In this document: one piece after another, positions 35,851-49,199 of the stretch
Numbering within the stretch: the first letter of the stretch is position 1
How the letters are laid out: each line of letters opens with the position of its first letter
NCBI GenBank assembly: GCA_029255685.2
Contig: CM055314.2
Span: 5,102,399 to 5,166,398, forward strand
DNA length: 64,000 nucleotides
Source: Silene conica
Lineage: Eukaryota; Streptophyta; Magnoliopsida; Caryophyllales; Caryophyllaceae
Direction of reading: 5' to 3'
The notes under the pieces: generated by a model
Database searches by the model: none
Seen by the model: the letters and a program-made list of their open reading frames with translations, nothing else
What the model was told of the DNA's origin: nothing
Position numbers and translations under genes: made by a program

Positions 35851-36680
35851 TTGTATGTAATACTTATGTACAAACAGAAGGTTCCATATTGACGATCATC
35901 TTGATCCTACACCAAATTTCCAAAATTCAACTAATACACTTAGAATCCAGATTAGGTTTTCAGATGCCAAGGGACCAGGTCCCGACTCAGGCTCCAAATT
36001 AGGTCTCGACTAAGGTTCCAGCAGGAAAGTTCTTACAAAGCTTGTATACGTAAGCTTTTCTCCTTAGGTTCGCCAGAATACTCCTCAAAGAACTATAGTG
36101 CCAAATTGATGAGATTTTGACTCCCACCGCGGTTTTTCCCACATCGTCACCAATCTCGTGTCTGTATCTTTTACTTTGTCTTCACCGTTATTTACATCAT
36201 CATTTTCGCTATTTTCAATTCACATTTCACCGTAAATCACATATAAATTAACCTCATTTCGAGGCTAAATTGAGTAGATCACTTAACCTACAATAAAACG
36301 ATTTAATACATTTGGTCAATTTTTGGCTAAAAGAGGCAGACAATTCTCACACCTTTGCTAAGTGTTTGAGATATCTTTGTGATATCAGTATTACGTGCGA
36401 CCAATTCACTCTTAATTTACCGCTTTTCTTTCTAAATCTAAATTCAAACAATTCTGGTTGTCAAAGAAAATGCAACATCTAACCAACCAAGGCTAGTACA
36501 GTAATTTCAAAGTATTTTCGGCTTCTCGTGTTCAATATTCAATTATGCACTGTTGCTGTCACTCCGAAGGAATATGATCATTTACAGCACAAAAAAAGGC
36601 GGCATGTACTGTGTCTCCAGCTCCCTTGCCACTGATTTTACAGGCAACATAATCAGCAACATGTTAGTGCCACAGGGTAT
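35851..36680. other. downstream flank of SCPL gene 1
   Basis: Nothing recognised apart from 3' UTR-like sequence close to 36680. Confidence 0.4.
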
Positions 36681-39600
36681 CTAGTACAGAGGCGACAACT
36701 CGAACCACCTCTCAATCATTGCCAGACATTCTTTGGGCTTATACTCTGGGGCAGTATGTCCAGCTCCCTACACCGACGCCAACATTCTCCGTAAGTCCAT
36801 ATGCATTAGGATTAAACCGAACAGCTACATGCCTACATTAGATGGTAAAAGCTAGTATTTGCGAAAGTGTTACCTTAATTGTAGTATAGACTAAGCGATA
36901 CTGATAAGCAAAACGTCCAAACTCTGTCACATAACTGCACAGTGCAATTCAAACCAGAGATATCAATTTAGCAGTGTTGAGAGGACCAATGAAGCTTAGC
37001 AGTATTTTGCAGCAGACACTAACCCAGCAACTTGACCGTCAACAAACCATGGTCGCCATTCTTCATTAGTTGGGACTTTTAGTTCCTCAATCCATTCTAA
37101 AGTTCCAATGTAGGGCACTGAGTTGTCTTGATCACCACTGCAACGCATGCAAGCGCAAATGTTATTTCAAACATTTGCAACAGAATCTTAGTCTGATGAG
37201 AATTATATAAACATGTACATACATTATGATATAGTTTCCACTTGAATTCCATATTTGAACCCCCACCTTAAGAACCGCAGAAGACATGGTCAACTATATA
37301 GTTTACCTTAACATTAAGAACAAAGAGTCTTGCTTCTGACGGATAACAAGACTCCTCTCACAATACAGCAAGTGCAGAGAAATGGAGCACCTCATGGATA
37401 GTGCTACTTGCATAATGTGAGATGGGTACTGTCCGTCAGAAGCATTATTTAGAACTGATTTCCAAACCCACTATTGAAAATCCGAACCAAATCTTTTATT
37501 GATCCATTCATGCCCGAACCCAATCTGATCACATTTTTATAAAAATTGGAGGATTTATTAGACTTGAAATTTCAATTTTTGCCATAGAAAAAGATTTATC
37601 GGGTTATATTTGGTTTTGGGTCGGGATTACATAAGAAATATATTGGATCAGGTATGAGTCTGAAATTTTGGATTTAGACCGGGGATCCAATATGTAATTG
37701 GATTGGGTTTGGATCGTCAAAAAACCGATCCAACCCAATCCATTGCCATCCCTCATATAGAGGGGTCTTTGCACTGACTAATGTAAAACACACACACAGA
37801 CACACACGCACGCACGCACAGAACTGATCTGAAATATCAAGTTTTTTTATGAGCATAACAGAAAATTAATGAACAAGATACAACAAAGAAAACTTGAAAC
37901 AGATGCACTGTTGAACCTGTAATGAAAGAGTGGAGTTGAGAGATCAATTACCTATACACCAAGACTTGGAGGTATTTATTTGTAAAGTTTTGATGGAAGC
38001 CAACAACACTTGTTCGAAAATCGTTCGTATACGCTAAACTTTTGTTACATCTCACCCAATGATCTACTGTTCCCTGATAATAATTGATTTAAGTGTAAAC
38101 ATTTGTATGTTAAACGGAATCGTTTGCTGATGTGCATCACCCAATGAGCAGCTGTCTTTAGACGATGATTTTTTTGTTTTAAAATTACAATTGTCAAAAG
38201 ACAGTGGGGTGAAGCTTTAAGCAACTGAAGGAGGTGAAGATGGATAACAATTCTCTTCAACAAATCAGCAAATACAATACAGCAGCAGTCTTTGCCTTGT
38301 AGTTACAACTAGCAAGTATTTCCTCGTGAACATTAATGAAAGAATATAATCCCTTATCTTTCATTGACTGAATGATTCATGTATATATACACCTAGCATA
38401 ACTTCTATGAGTACAATAAAAACAGACGGGAATATCTACAGTCATATAATAACTACGATATTAAACAAGAATGTTACATATTCTAGTAATTAAGAAAACC
38501 TGAATTAAAGTAAATGTACAATACATACCTCTCGAATGTTAAGTGCCTTTTGAACTTGAATGTTATCCGCCCAAGTGTAGGAAAGCAAGTAATTCTGATC
38601 CTATAATGCCAAAAGAAGGAAATTAGTGTATAAATTCTTGGTCATAAATGAAACTAGCAGCAACATCAGCAACATCAGCAACAAAAGAGTGCTATGAACT
38701 AACTGAATTCCCCCTCAGGCAAATTATGCAGAGATCAATGCGGAAGATGAAACGTGCAGGAGGAGGGGAGGGGGTAAGTTTATACAGCTGTGTCTTTGTG
38801 GGTTCGGTGACTACTTCAGTATCCACACACACTTTCTATCAGACCCCCAAACAAAAAAATTAGCAAGTGTAAGATTTTATACCCACACGCAAATTTGTGA
38901 TATTCTCGTATGTTTAAAGCGGAGAGCAGATTTATGAGAACGTGGAAACAGAAACATACCCGGCAGAATGAATTGTCGAGTTGACGCTCACCAAAACTAA
39001 AGGAGTTGAAATGATCATCTTTGTATGTTGGAATGTTCATAGGTGGTTTTGGAGAGACATAGACGCAATTTGGCTCTAGGATTTGAGCATTATAAATTGA
39101 AGATGTTATCTGCAATTTAGTCACATGGAACCACTAGTAATCCATAAAAAAGGGGTTAATTGTAAGCAAATACATCATATTTGTGTAAAGTAAGGACAAC
39201 ATAACCAATGATAAAAAAAAAGGCACTATAATATGATGCTATTGCATATAGGACTCACTTCTTCTATGCCTGCAAGCGCTTGTAAGCACTTAATATTTGT
39301 TGCATCGACGTTCACATAATCACCATTGCAACTGACCTTGGCCAACTGGGTTATTTGGAATCAATGGAAATTAGTAGCGTGTAAAACACTTAATCTAACT
39401 CATGGTAGTAGAAGATGGAGACAAAAGTTTGACCTGTAAGGAACCTAATGAGTTATGAGTATGAGTTGCTTGCTTACCCGATAAAGCTCATCAGATAAGA
39501 CTGATACCCGGTGTAGATATTGAATTTGCGAATTTTTGCGTTTATACCCCACAGTCGATGGATTACCAATAACATATCCCTGAGTAGTAAACACAATAGT

Positions 39601-41301
39601 TAGTTTTAAGTTGAAACCTCTTTAGATCTACGGAGTATTAACAGCCTGTTGTGCTTGAGTATGCAATAACTATAATGTCTTACAAATTGTTAACTAATTT
39701 CGGATCACAACAGGAAAAACAATACTCTGTAACATTTTATAATATATTAGCTTAGATGTAAGATTTCATAGAAATGATGTGTCACCTTTAGATTCATTTT
39801 TGGTACAAGTCCAACTTCGTTCCCTGCAAAAATATTCAAATGTATTCATATTATTAGCAGTTTATTGCTTCATGATATACACGAAACTATGAAAGTTCTG
39901 CACATCATTTCATTAACGTAACAACACTGACAAACATTCATGAGTCATTCAAGGGTTTAATGTTGTAAGGGAATGGAATACAGAGGCGAAATCTCCTAAA
40001 TGATGACAAAACGCAAACGAGTTAAACTGATGTAAGCACAAGCAATGCAAGTAGACAATCAAATAATCATCAATGAGTATTTAAAAAAATAATACAAATA
40101 ATTACCGGTCAAAATCTCCTGCACTACAATTGGAACAATTTGTCCCGCATATGAATCACCAGAAATGTATAAAGGACTGTTTCTGAAATTTGGATGATTC
40201 GTAAGCCACTGCATATACACAAATATGTTTGCATCACCATTTCATATCTGATTTTCCTTGCAAAATGGCTTTAAGAAACAATGTACACGCTCCCTCACTC
40301 AAATGCCCATTGGGCTTGAAGAGTGGTTAGTTTGCACAGGCTCCCCATACCGTGTGCTGGGTTTCCACTTCGTGAGTTTTTGAGGAGTTTTGAGGTTGCC
40401 GCGATTCGAGCCCGTGACCTTCGGTCACACCGGGGCTCTGATACCATGATAGCTGAACCATCTCAACCAAAACTTTAAGGTGATGGTTGAGGCCAACTAT
40501 TATTAATATTCCTATTAGTTATAAGGAACTTGAAAGGCGAGAAGTCACTTATACGTGTTTCAAAGAGAAGATAGAGATTAATATAATTGACAGACCTTTC
40601 TCAAAAACTGGTAGATATGTGATGACTGCAAAGTGTCATTACTATGGTATCCCTCATAAGTTGTGGCATATGAGAAGCCAGTTCCGACTGGCGAATCCAG
40701 AAATATAATGCTAGCTACCTGATCCATCCAATTCAAAGGTGTCATTGTAGTATTCTAAAAAAAAGCATTGAACATGACAACAAGTCCTTTTAGAGTGAAT
40801 GTGAATTGTAAGTTGTTAGCCAAATGTACCTTGGTCCATGAATAAGGATTTAGCCGTAGCATTGGTATGTCTGATCGTGAATCACTTGCGGCATAATTGA
40901 ATGTGAATGGACCTATAACAATTCAAGTATTGGTTTAAATGAAAATGACGTTGAAGTAATTAAGGAAAAAAAGAGCGTTGGAGGGAAAGAAGACCAATTT
41001 CGTAGACGAGGCTACTGAAAGCAGAGCAACCAGGGCCACCAGTGAGCCAGAGCATAAGTGGGTCAGTAGCAACATCTCTTTCGGATTCAACAAAGTAATA
41101 GAATAACTGCACTTCTTCTGTTTCTCCTACGCCGACATACCCAGTTTCAAGGGTGAATGGAAGATGACCTTGATAACCAGGCAAATAGTTGACAACATGT
41201 GGGTCTGCAGATATGACTCTACAGATTGGTAATATGAATGGCAGTAGCGGTAACAGTAGCCGTAACAGTTGCAGTAGTTGCAGAGTGTATGTCATCTTCA
41301 T
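36681..41301 (-). CDS. serine carboxypeptidase-like protein 1 (SCPL, acyltransferase-type)
   Basis: Thirteen predicted exons: 40995-41301, 40830-40912, 40596-40718, 40106-40208, 39786-39823, 39478-39579, 39259-39345, 38960-39109, 38529-38600, 37952-38073, 37024-37137, 36874-36934 and 36681-36767. All have GT-AG borders and join into one frame of 482 residues, the usual SCPL length. A Leu-rich signal peptide covers about residues 1-31. The substrate/oxyanion motif WLTGGPGCS is at 85-93, the nucleophile motif GDSYAG at 188-193 (Ser190), GDQD at 397-400 supplies the Asp, and [11 protein letters not shown] the His (His458). WLTGGPGCS and the overall wording fit clade I SCPL proteins, many of which are vacuolar glucose-ester acyltransferases and not peptidases. 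The acyl donor and acceptor cannot be read from sequence. Intron 3 carries a retroposon insertion. It is a tandem duplicate of the gene at 42498-47235. Confidence 0.9.
37788..37820. repeat. CA-type microsatellite in SCPL 1 intron 10
   Basis: ACACACACAGACACACACGC-type dinucleotide run. SCPL 2 has a similar, shorter run near 43526-43560. Confidence 0.7.
40286..40521 (+). mobile_element. SINE-like retroposon in SCPL 1 intron 3
   Basis: About 236 bp present in SCPL 1 but absent from the otherwise collinear SCPL 2 intron near 46215. It contains GAAGAGTGGTTAG (A-box-like) and GATTCGAGCCC (B-box-like, 40403-40413) with about 80 bases between, as in tRNA-derived SINEs. No target duplication was seen, so the ends are approximate. 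Confidence 0.5.
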
Positions 41302-42497
41302 GACTTTAGCTGCTTCTAATTAAGATATTAAGTAATCAACAGCCAGGCAGCACCAAGATTTGGTAAGTAGGACTAGAATAATTTGTTTTTTTTCTATACT
41401 TTCAAGATTATACTGCTTCCCATCCGTACAACATTAATCAAACATTCAAACCTCTGGTAGGGGCCACTGTCCTAGTGCAGTCCTCTTAACATGTGCTCTT
41501 AGACAGCAATATACTGTAGTTTTTTACATAGTAATAAAAAGATGAACATAGATAAAACTATTACGGTAAATTCACGTCGTACCCCCGATTTAACTAAAAA
41601 AAATTGCCACTTTTAGAAATCTAGTACGGAGTAAAAAAGATACGGCCAGTCAGTTTTTTCGCTTAAAACTTTAACAAATAAACTCCTAGGCAGAGCTTAG
41701 ACTGGACAAATTTTTTTAAAATCGTAGTTCTCTTAAAGACAATTGATACAAAAAAAAATTAGATCAATTTCTAATTCGCAAACACTTACTTAGGTTCACT
41801 TTTCTGGTCCAAAAATAGAATATTGTGCAAGGTGAAAAATCTCAAGAGTAGCATATTAACTTTTTGAATATTTTGAGTCATTTATGCTTAAAATCTCTCA
41901 GAGGAGTATTGTTATATGAGAGGGTCGAGAATTATGTAGGAGATCAACACTCTTTAGGACTTTCATATACTAGTCTGACGGATGTCGAGTTATCGCATAT
42001 AATTTGCCAAATCGGAGTCTTTTCCGAATCTACAAGACTATATCAAATCTCTAGATCCCCTTACAAAAGTCTATTTAAATAAATAACAGTATTGTGGAAG
42101 TTATGCAAAACAGCATAAGCATCTTTTATTTTAAAAGAGTTTATTTTGTTCGTGATTTTTACAATTTTGTATTCAATTAATTTTGATGTTTATTTATAGA
42201 GCAACTTATTATTATTATTATTATTAGTGAGTTGATCTTTCTGATGTTCAGTAGCACTGTGCGTCCTGTGTCTTGCCCTATGTTATGCAGTTTTGCACAA
42301 GTATGATTTAATGGAAATTTATTGCATTCAGGTGCCCAATTTGCAACCTATCTTGTGCAAAATTGCAACTTTGGTGTCACTTGGAAGGATTCTACTTCAT
42401 TTACAGCAAAAAGAAGTCGCCCTTTATTGTGTCTACAACTCCCTTGCCAGTTATTTGTACAGCACAGGTAAGCGGCTACGTGATGGTACAAAGATAC
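41302..42497 (-). promoter_or_regulatory. intergenic region: SCPL 2 3' side and SCPL 1 promoter
   Basis: About 1.2 kb between the two SCPL genes, which must hold the SCPL 1 promoter and the SCPL 2 3' UTR. No clear TATA box or other element was identified. A short ATT run lies at 42210-42227. Confidence 0.5.
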
Positions 42498-45400
42498 CTA
42501 CAGAGGTGACAGTTCGAACCACCGTTCAATCATTGCAAGACATTCTTTGGGTTTATACTCCGGGGCAGTATGTCCAGCTCCCTAAACCAACATCAAGGTA
42601 CTCTAGATTCATTAGTTCATCACTTCAACATGTTTCATGGTTGGATTAAAGTGAACAAATACATTAGAATTCTAAAACCTACTCTATTTGTTAAAGTGTT
42701 ACCTTAATTGTAGTATAGACCAAGCGGTACTGATAAGCAAAACTTCCGAACTCTGTCACATAACTGCAAAGAGCAATTAAAACTTGAGATCAGTGAAGCA
42801 TTGTTGAGAAGCAATGAAGTTAGCAGTATATGATGCACAGCAGACACTAACCCAGCAACTTGGCCATCAACAAACCATGGTCTCCATTCTTCAGCAGTCG
42901 GAACTTTTAGTTCCTTGATCCATTCTAATGTTCCAAGGTACGGTATGGTACTGTCTTGATCACCACTATAGCACGTGCAAAAGCCAATGTTATCTAGCAA
43001 ATATTTGCAGCATGATCTTATTCCGATAAAAATTAAATAGATGAGTACATACACGGATACACTAAGATACAACCTCCACTTGAATTCCAATTATATTTGA
43101 ACCCCCACCGAAGCTATGAAGAAATGGCCAAGTACTCCGTATATAGTTTACCTTAACTTTAGGTGGCAATTGAGGCCAAAACCAAATTGACCCGAAATGA
43201 AAAAAATCCGAACCGCAACTAACTTTTAGAATCTTGTATCTGTTCCATACACGCCCGAACCCCATCCGATTACATTTTAATAAAAATTGGAGGCATTATT
43301 AAACTTGAAATTTCAACTTTTGCCATAGAGAAATATTTGTTGGGGCAAATTAGGATTCAGGTCAGGTTTGGACTATATAGCGAATCGTGTATGGATTTGG
43401 ATTACATAAGAAATATATTAGATCGGTATGAACTATGAAGTGTAAAATTTTGGATATGAACAGGGTTGGATCGGTGATCCATTAAGTGAAAACTTTATCA
43501 AGCATCTCTTTGACCCAGGATTACACACACATACATAATTACATATACACAAACACACAGATATATGAAAACAAAAAACTCAGAACAGATGCAATCTATT
43601 ACACGTAATAAAAGAGCAGAGTTGGGAAACGGAAACCAACTACCTATACACCAAGACTTGGAGGTATTTGTTTGTAAAGTTTTGATGGTAGCCAACAACA
43701 CTTGTTCGAAAATCCTTTGTATACGCTAAACTTTGGTTACATCTCACCCAATGATCTATTGTTCCCTGATCATTGATTCAAGTGAAAATTTGTATGTTAA
43801 CTTAATTGTATGCCAATATGTCTACTATACAGCTGCAGTCTTTGCCATGTAGTTACAACTAACAAGTATTTCCTCATGAATACTAACAAGTCTACAATAC
43901 ATACCTCTCGAATGTTGAGGGCTTTTCGAACTTGAATGTTATCCGCCCAAATGTAGGAAAGCAAGTAATTCTGGTCCTACAATGCCAAAAGGGGGGAATA
44001 CGAGTAAAAAATACACAACTTGCCATAATGCATCAAGTTTCAATTGAAAGTACACATTCTTAGTCAATAGCAAGTAGCAAAAACAACAAAAAATGATATG
44101 AACCAGCTAACTGAATTCGCCTTCAGGCAAATTATGCAGAGATTTTTCAAAACGAACCATATCTGATGACAAATTTATGGTGTAGGCCGTAGCGATTTAA
44201 GATTAATGTGGAAGTTAAAAGACATAAGAGGGGCAAAACTATATGGTCGATGTATGCTGGGAATAAATGTCAAGTATCAACAAAACCAAAACATGATTCA
44301 GTCCTCTTACTGTTGTGGCCTTGTGGGTTTGGTGACTAAGTCAGTATCCATACACCGTTTCTATCAGAATCAAAGACAAAATTTTAAGCAAGTGTAAGAT
44401 TTTATAACCACACAAATATATACCGTATAAACTCAACCTCTAATCTTGAAAAGTTAAAAGTACAAATCGTAAAAGTACTATTCAATTCACACAAATTTAC
44501 TTCTGTAAATGTCCAATACAAAAGTTAGATGTTGATTGTAGCCACATTGCACATTGATTGGGGCCGTATATTATACTGCCAGACAAGTGAAACTCAAATT
44601 TGTGAAATCCTCGTATGTTCAAAGCAGAGAGCAGATTTCAGAGAGCACTGAAACAGAAACATACCCGGCAGAATGAACCGTGGGCTTGATGCTCACCCAA
44701 ATGAAAGGAGTCAACATGATCATCTTCCCATCGTTTTTTGTATGTGGGGAATTTCGTAGGTGGTTTTGGTGGGACAGAGAGGCATATTGGCTCCAGGATA
44801 TATGGCCTATTAACGGAAGTTGTTACCTGCAATTAAAGCCGTCTGCAATTTCTAGTCACATGGAACCACTAGGGGAATTCAGAAAAAGGGGTAATGTAAG
44901 CAAGTACATCATAATCATGTAAAGTAAGAACATAAGCATTGATAAAGACACTAAAATATGATGCTATTGCATATAGGACTCACTTCTTCTATGGCTGTAA
45001 GCGCTCGTAAGCACTTCATATTTGTTGCATCGACGTTCACATAATCACCATTGCAACTGACCTTCGCTAACTGGGGTTATTTGGAACCAATGGAAATTAG
45101 TAGCATTTTAATCTAACTCATGGTAGTAAAAGATGGAGACAAAAGTTTGACATGTAAGGAACCTAATGAGTGTGAGTGGTTGCTTGCCTACCCAATAAAG
45201 CTCATCAGATATGAGTGATATGCGGTGTAGAAATTGAATTTGCGCATTTTTGTCTTTATTACCCACAGCCGATGGATTACCAATAACATACCCCTGAGAA
45301 GGAAACACAATAATTAGCATGAAGTTTAAACCTCTTTAGAACTATTAACAATCTCTTGTGCTTGAGTATGCAATAATACTATGAAATTCCTATTATGAAG

Positions 45401-47235
45401 ATGTATCAGGATTCAGGCATAACTATAATATTGTACAGATTGTTAACTAATTTAGATCAGGACAGGAAAAAACAAAAACATTTTATAATATACCAAGTAT
45501 TAGCTTTCAGATATTATAACAGAAACAATGCAACATTTCGTAGAAAGATATGTCACCTTTAGATTCATTTTTGGCACAAGTCCAACTTCATTCCCTGCAA
45601 AAACATTCAAATGTACCGATACTATTGTTGCGAGATGTACATGAAAGGCATGTACATTTTTCATTAACGCAATAACACTGATGAAATTCATGTCAAGTCA
45701 TGCATGGGTTTAATGTTGTAAGGGACTAGAATACCAGGCGGAGTCTTGTGGTACGATATTGTGTGTATGTAGAGATCAAAGTTAGGAAAGTAATATCCTA
45801 GAATTGTTACCTTATCTAGGACTAGGGTTATGAATAATGGAGTTCCTGTGAGACAGAGGATCTAACTGTAAACACTATAATTATGTGAATAATTTATGGA
45901 AAGAATAGCCGAAATCTTTAATGATTAACATTACGTCAAATGATATTAACTAAATGTCAGAAGATAAGCGCGTGCAATGCAAGTACGCCATCAAACTTAT
46001 CATTAATTAGCATGTGAACAAAATATATAATTACCGGTCAAAATCTCCTGCACTACAACTGGAACAATTTGTCCGGCATATGAATCACCAGAAATGTATA
46101 AAGGACTGGTTCTGAAATTTGGATGAAACGTAAGCCACTGCATATATACAAATATATTTGCATCACCATTTCATATCTGATTTTCCTTGCAAAATGGCTT
46201 TAACAAACAATGTACTAAGGACCTAAAAAGGCGAGAAGTCACTTATACGTGATTCAAAGAGAAGATAGAGAGTAATACAATTGACAGACCTTTCTCAAAA
46301 ACTGGTAGATATGTGATGACTGCAAAGTGTCATTACTATGGTATCCCTCATAAGTTGTGGCATATGAGAAGCCAGTTCCGACTGGCGAATCCAGAAATAT
46401 AATGCTAGCTACCTGATCCATCCAAATTCCAAATCAAAGGTGCCACTAAAATTCGAAGCTTTTCTTTAAAAAAAGCAATTAACATAAATTGCCTTAACGA
46501 TCTTTGATTATAGTAACGAACTGATGCCCTATCCATATTCGGATCACATGAGAAGAGTTCCTTTAAGAATGAATGTGAATTGTAATTTGGTAGTCAAAAG
46601 TACCTTGGTCCATGAATAAGGATTTTGCTGCAGTAGTGGTATGGCTGATCCTGAACGACTTCGCGCATAATCAAAGGTGAATGGACCTATATTGATTGAT
46701 GGGTGGATTCAAGTACTTTTAAATGAAGCAGAAGTTGAAATAAGTATATAAGAAAAGAAGAAAAGAGAGACCAATTTCGAAGACGAGGCCACTAAAAGCA
46801 GAGCAACCAGGACCACCAGTGAGCCAAAGCATAAGTGGGTCAGTTGCAGCATCTCTTTCGGATTGGGCGAAATAATAGAATAACTGCACCTCTTCTGAGT
46901 CACCAACTCCTATATACCTACATGTATAAATTGTACTGTATAATGTATTCCCCTACTGATATATACTTCAAAGATATAAAGTGTATACGATTAATGAATA
47001 CAACAACAACAACAACATCAGAACGTTAGTCCCAAAATGATTTGGGGTCGGCTGACATGATTAATGAATAATAAAAAGATAAATATGAAGAGTACCCAGT
47101 TTCAAGAATGAAGGGAAGATGGCCTTGATAACCAGGCAGGTAATTGACAACATGTGGGTCCCACTCATCAGATATAGCTGTATATGACAGCAGCAGCAGC
47201 AGCAGCAGCAGCAAGGGGAACTGTGTGATGTTCAT
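42498..47235 (-). CDS. serine carboxypeptidase-like protein 2 (SCPL, acyltransferase-type)
   Basis: Fourteen predicted exons: 47096-47235, 46772-46917, 46604-46686, 46290-46412, 46035-46137, 45557-45594, 45192-45293, 44984-45070, 44665-44826, 43905-43976, 43644-43765, 42852-42965, 42703-42763 and 42498-42581. They form one frame of 478 residues. There is a poly-Leu signal peptide, WLTGGPGCS at 77-85, GDSYAG with Ser183, GDQD at 394-397 and [11 protein letters not shown] with His455, so the triad is complete. Exon borders match SCPL 1 except that its first exon is cut by an additional intron (46918-47095). It has a four-residue insertion (KKRW region) in exon 9. Exon 4 is identical to SCPL 1 exon 3. 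Expected role: secretory or vacuolar acyltransferase, or less likely a carboxypeptidase. Confidence 0.9.
47001..47058 (-). mobile_element. 58-bp retroposon tail in SCPL 2 intron 1
   Basis: On the minus strand it reads GTCAGCCGACCCCAAATCAT... and ends in a (TTG)n tail. It is flanked by a perfect 12-bp target duplication GATTAATGAATA at 46989-47000 and 47059-47070. This matches a severely 5'-truncated plant LINE or SINE 3' end. Confidence 0.72.
47160..47212. repeat. CAG repeat in the SCPL 2 signal peptide
   Basis: An AGC/CAG run near 47191-47211 encodes the Leu run of the signal peptide on the minus strand. It is a coding microsatellite, so its length may vary between individuals. Confidence 0.6.
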
Positions 47236-47728
47236 GAGTTTAGTGAAACTTATTCAAATGATTAAGATTAAGCGAGAATGTAAAAGCAAGTAGTCAAGTA
47301 GTAGTAGTAGTAGTAGGTAAGTAGATAAGAATCGTATACAAATCAAACACTGAAACTTCACCTGCTGTGGTGTGGTGTCCATGTCAGAGCTGCCGTTTGA
47401 AGACAACCATTACCACATTGTCTTCAACAATCAACGTGTAGCTTAGAGGCTTATTAGACATACACGAAAGTCTGTTTATTTTAAAAAGGTAGAAAGTGCC
47501 AAACCTCATCGATATTTCCCGTAGGGTTGAAGCAGCGTGGATAATTCCAATTTGGGGAGGATAAACTTATCGATCTGTAAACGCATCGTCATCATACTTG
47601 AATCACTTACCACCGGAAGGCCGTCAGAGTATCTAAGGGTGGGCCGACTGGGCGCATTAGTAGTTCTGGACTGTGGTTGATTTCTTGATCGAGGGTGATC
47701 GAGGGTGCCAACTGCCAACTGCCTACCA
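47236..47728 (-). promoter_or_regulatory. upstream region of SCPL 2
   Basis: The promoter and 5' UTR are expected here. A TAG microsatellite lies at 47297-47316. No definite TATA box was assigned, and the frame at 47506-47766 looks spurious. Confidence 0.4.
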
Positions 47729-48157
47729 GGGGCAAATAATGACAGGACACACAAACACGACATCAACCCGACACGAAATTAGTGGGTTTGGGTTGTGGCG
47801 TAATGACCCATCTATGTAAGTGGGTCAACACGAACACAACGACACCATATTTAATTGGGTCGAGTTTAGGTTGAGCTCTTTAAACACGAACCCGACACGA
47901 ATGACCTGCTTACTAAATTAATCCTGATTTTTTTTATCCTCCATTACATAAATATACTTAAACTTTCCAAATATGAACACGACACGAACCCGACACGAAA
48001 TTAACGGGTTAGGGTTGAGGCTTGATGACCCATTTATCTAAGTGGGTCGACACGAACACGACACGAAATTTAATTGGGTCGGGTTTGGGTTGGAGGGTTC
48101 GTGACCCGTTTACATGTGACACGAACACGAACCCGACACGACTCGATCTGTTTGCAA
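47729..48157. mobile_element. dispersed repeat with GACACGAACACGACACG motifs, copy 2
   Basis: The same internal units and order as 28485-28960, with ends GGGGCAAATAATGACA and (inverted) CTTGCAAACAGATCG. No long flanking direct repeat was seen here. Confidence 0.6.
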
Positions 48158-49199
48158 GATCTAGACAAATCGCCATTTTGCCCATACGGATCAAACCCCA
48201 TTTCGGGCATGTTACTTTAACTTCACTTTAAATTTTATAAGTTCAATTCAATCATCATTATTACTATAAAAGAAGGATGGATTTCAGCCTACGTGGCGCA
48301 GTCATATCGCAGCATTGGGTATTTCGAGGTCTCACATTCATCCTCAGCTTTTTCACTTTTTATAGACCAATCAGATTCACACATCTATGCCACCTCACAT
48401 TAATTTAATAATTTAATAATTTAATAATCATTTCTTTATTATTAAATACAAAAATCCAATCAGAATAGAATCCTTCCAAATTTGACTCATTCTCAATTTA
48501 CCAAAATATAATCATTACAATTCACAATCATTCTGAATTCAATTTTGAAAACAATCATTCTTAAAACAATTATTCTTCCTATATTTTGAATAATCATTCT
48601 GAATTCAATTTTAATTGTTCGTCTTTTTCAATTTTGATTGTTCGTCTTTTTCAAACATCCATTTCAGGTGATTATTCAGAATGATTATTCAAAATTGAAT
48701 TCAGAATGGTTATTCAAAAATCCATTTATGTGTCACTGATTGTTCGTGTTTTGCGACACTATGACAAACATCCATTTCAGGTATTAAATCCATTTGTGTG
48801 TCACTGATTGTTCGTGTTTTACGACACTATGTCAACACGTTTTCGAGAAGTTTTATTAAATCCGTTTCAAATCTCTAAATAGTGTTAGCTTTTTCGTTTA
48901 TCAGATTGTGCCGGCGATGTTTGGACTGTTTGCATATAAAGCTGCTGCACTGTTTGCACATCTCCAAGCTTCACTCGAAGTTCTACTGCTCCATCCATAG
49001 GTATATGAAGAGTCTGTTCATAAGCGAAGAGTATATTCAGTCCATTTTCATCCGAGTATGTAATTCTACACGTTATGACTACTATTTTTTAAGTAATCCC
49101 AGTATTTATTTTGTATTCACTTTACAAACATTATATTTTATGCCATGATTTTTCAACAATTATTTTATGTACTGCTACTAATTCTAATAATAAAATAAG

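Noticed and set aside
38648..39124. Opposite-strand frames around SCPL 1 exon 8
   Set aside because: The minus frame is exon 8 read through into its introns, and the plus frame is an intronic shadow.
42293..42649. 118-residue plus-strand frame
   Set aside because: It is antisense to the last exon and 3' UTR of SCPL 2.
47506..47766. 86-residue minus-strand frame upstream of SCPL 2
   Set aside because: It spans promoter sequence and the edge of a dispersed repeat. No homology recognised.
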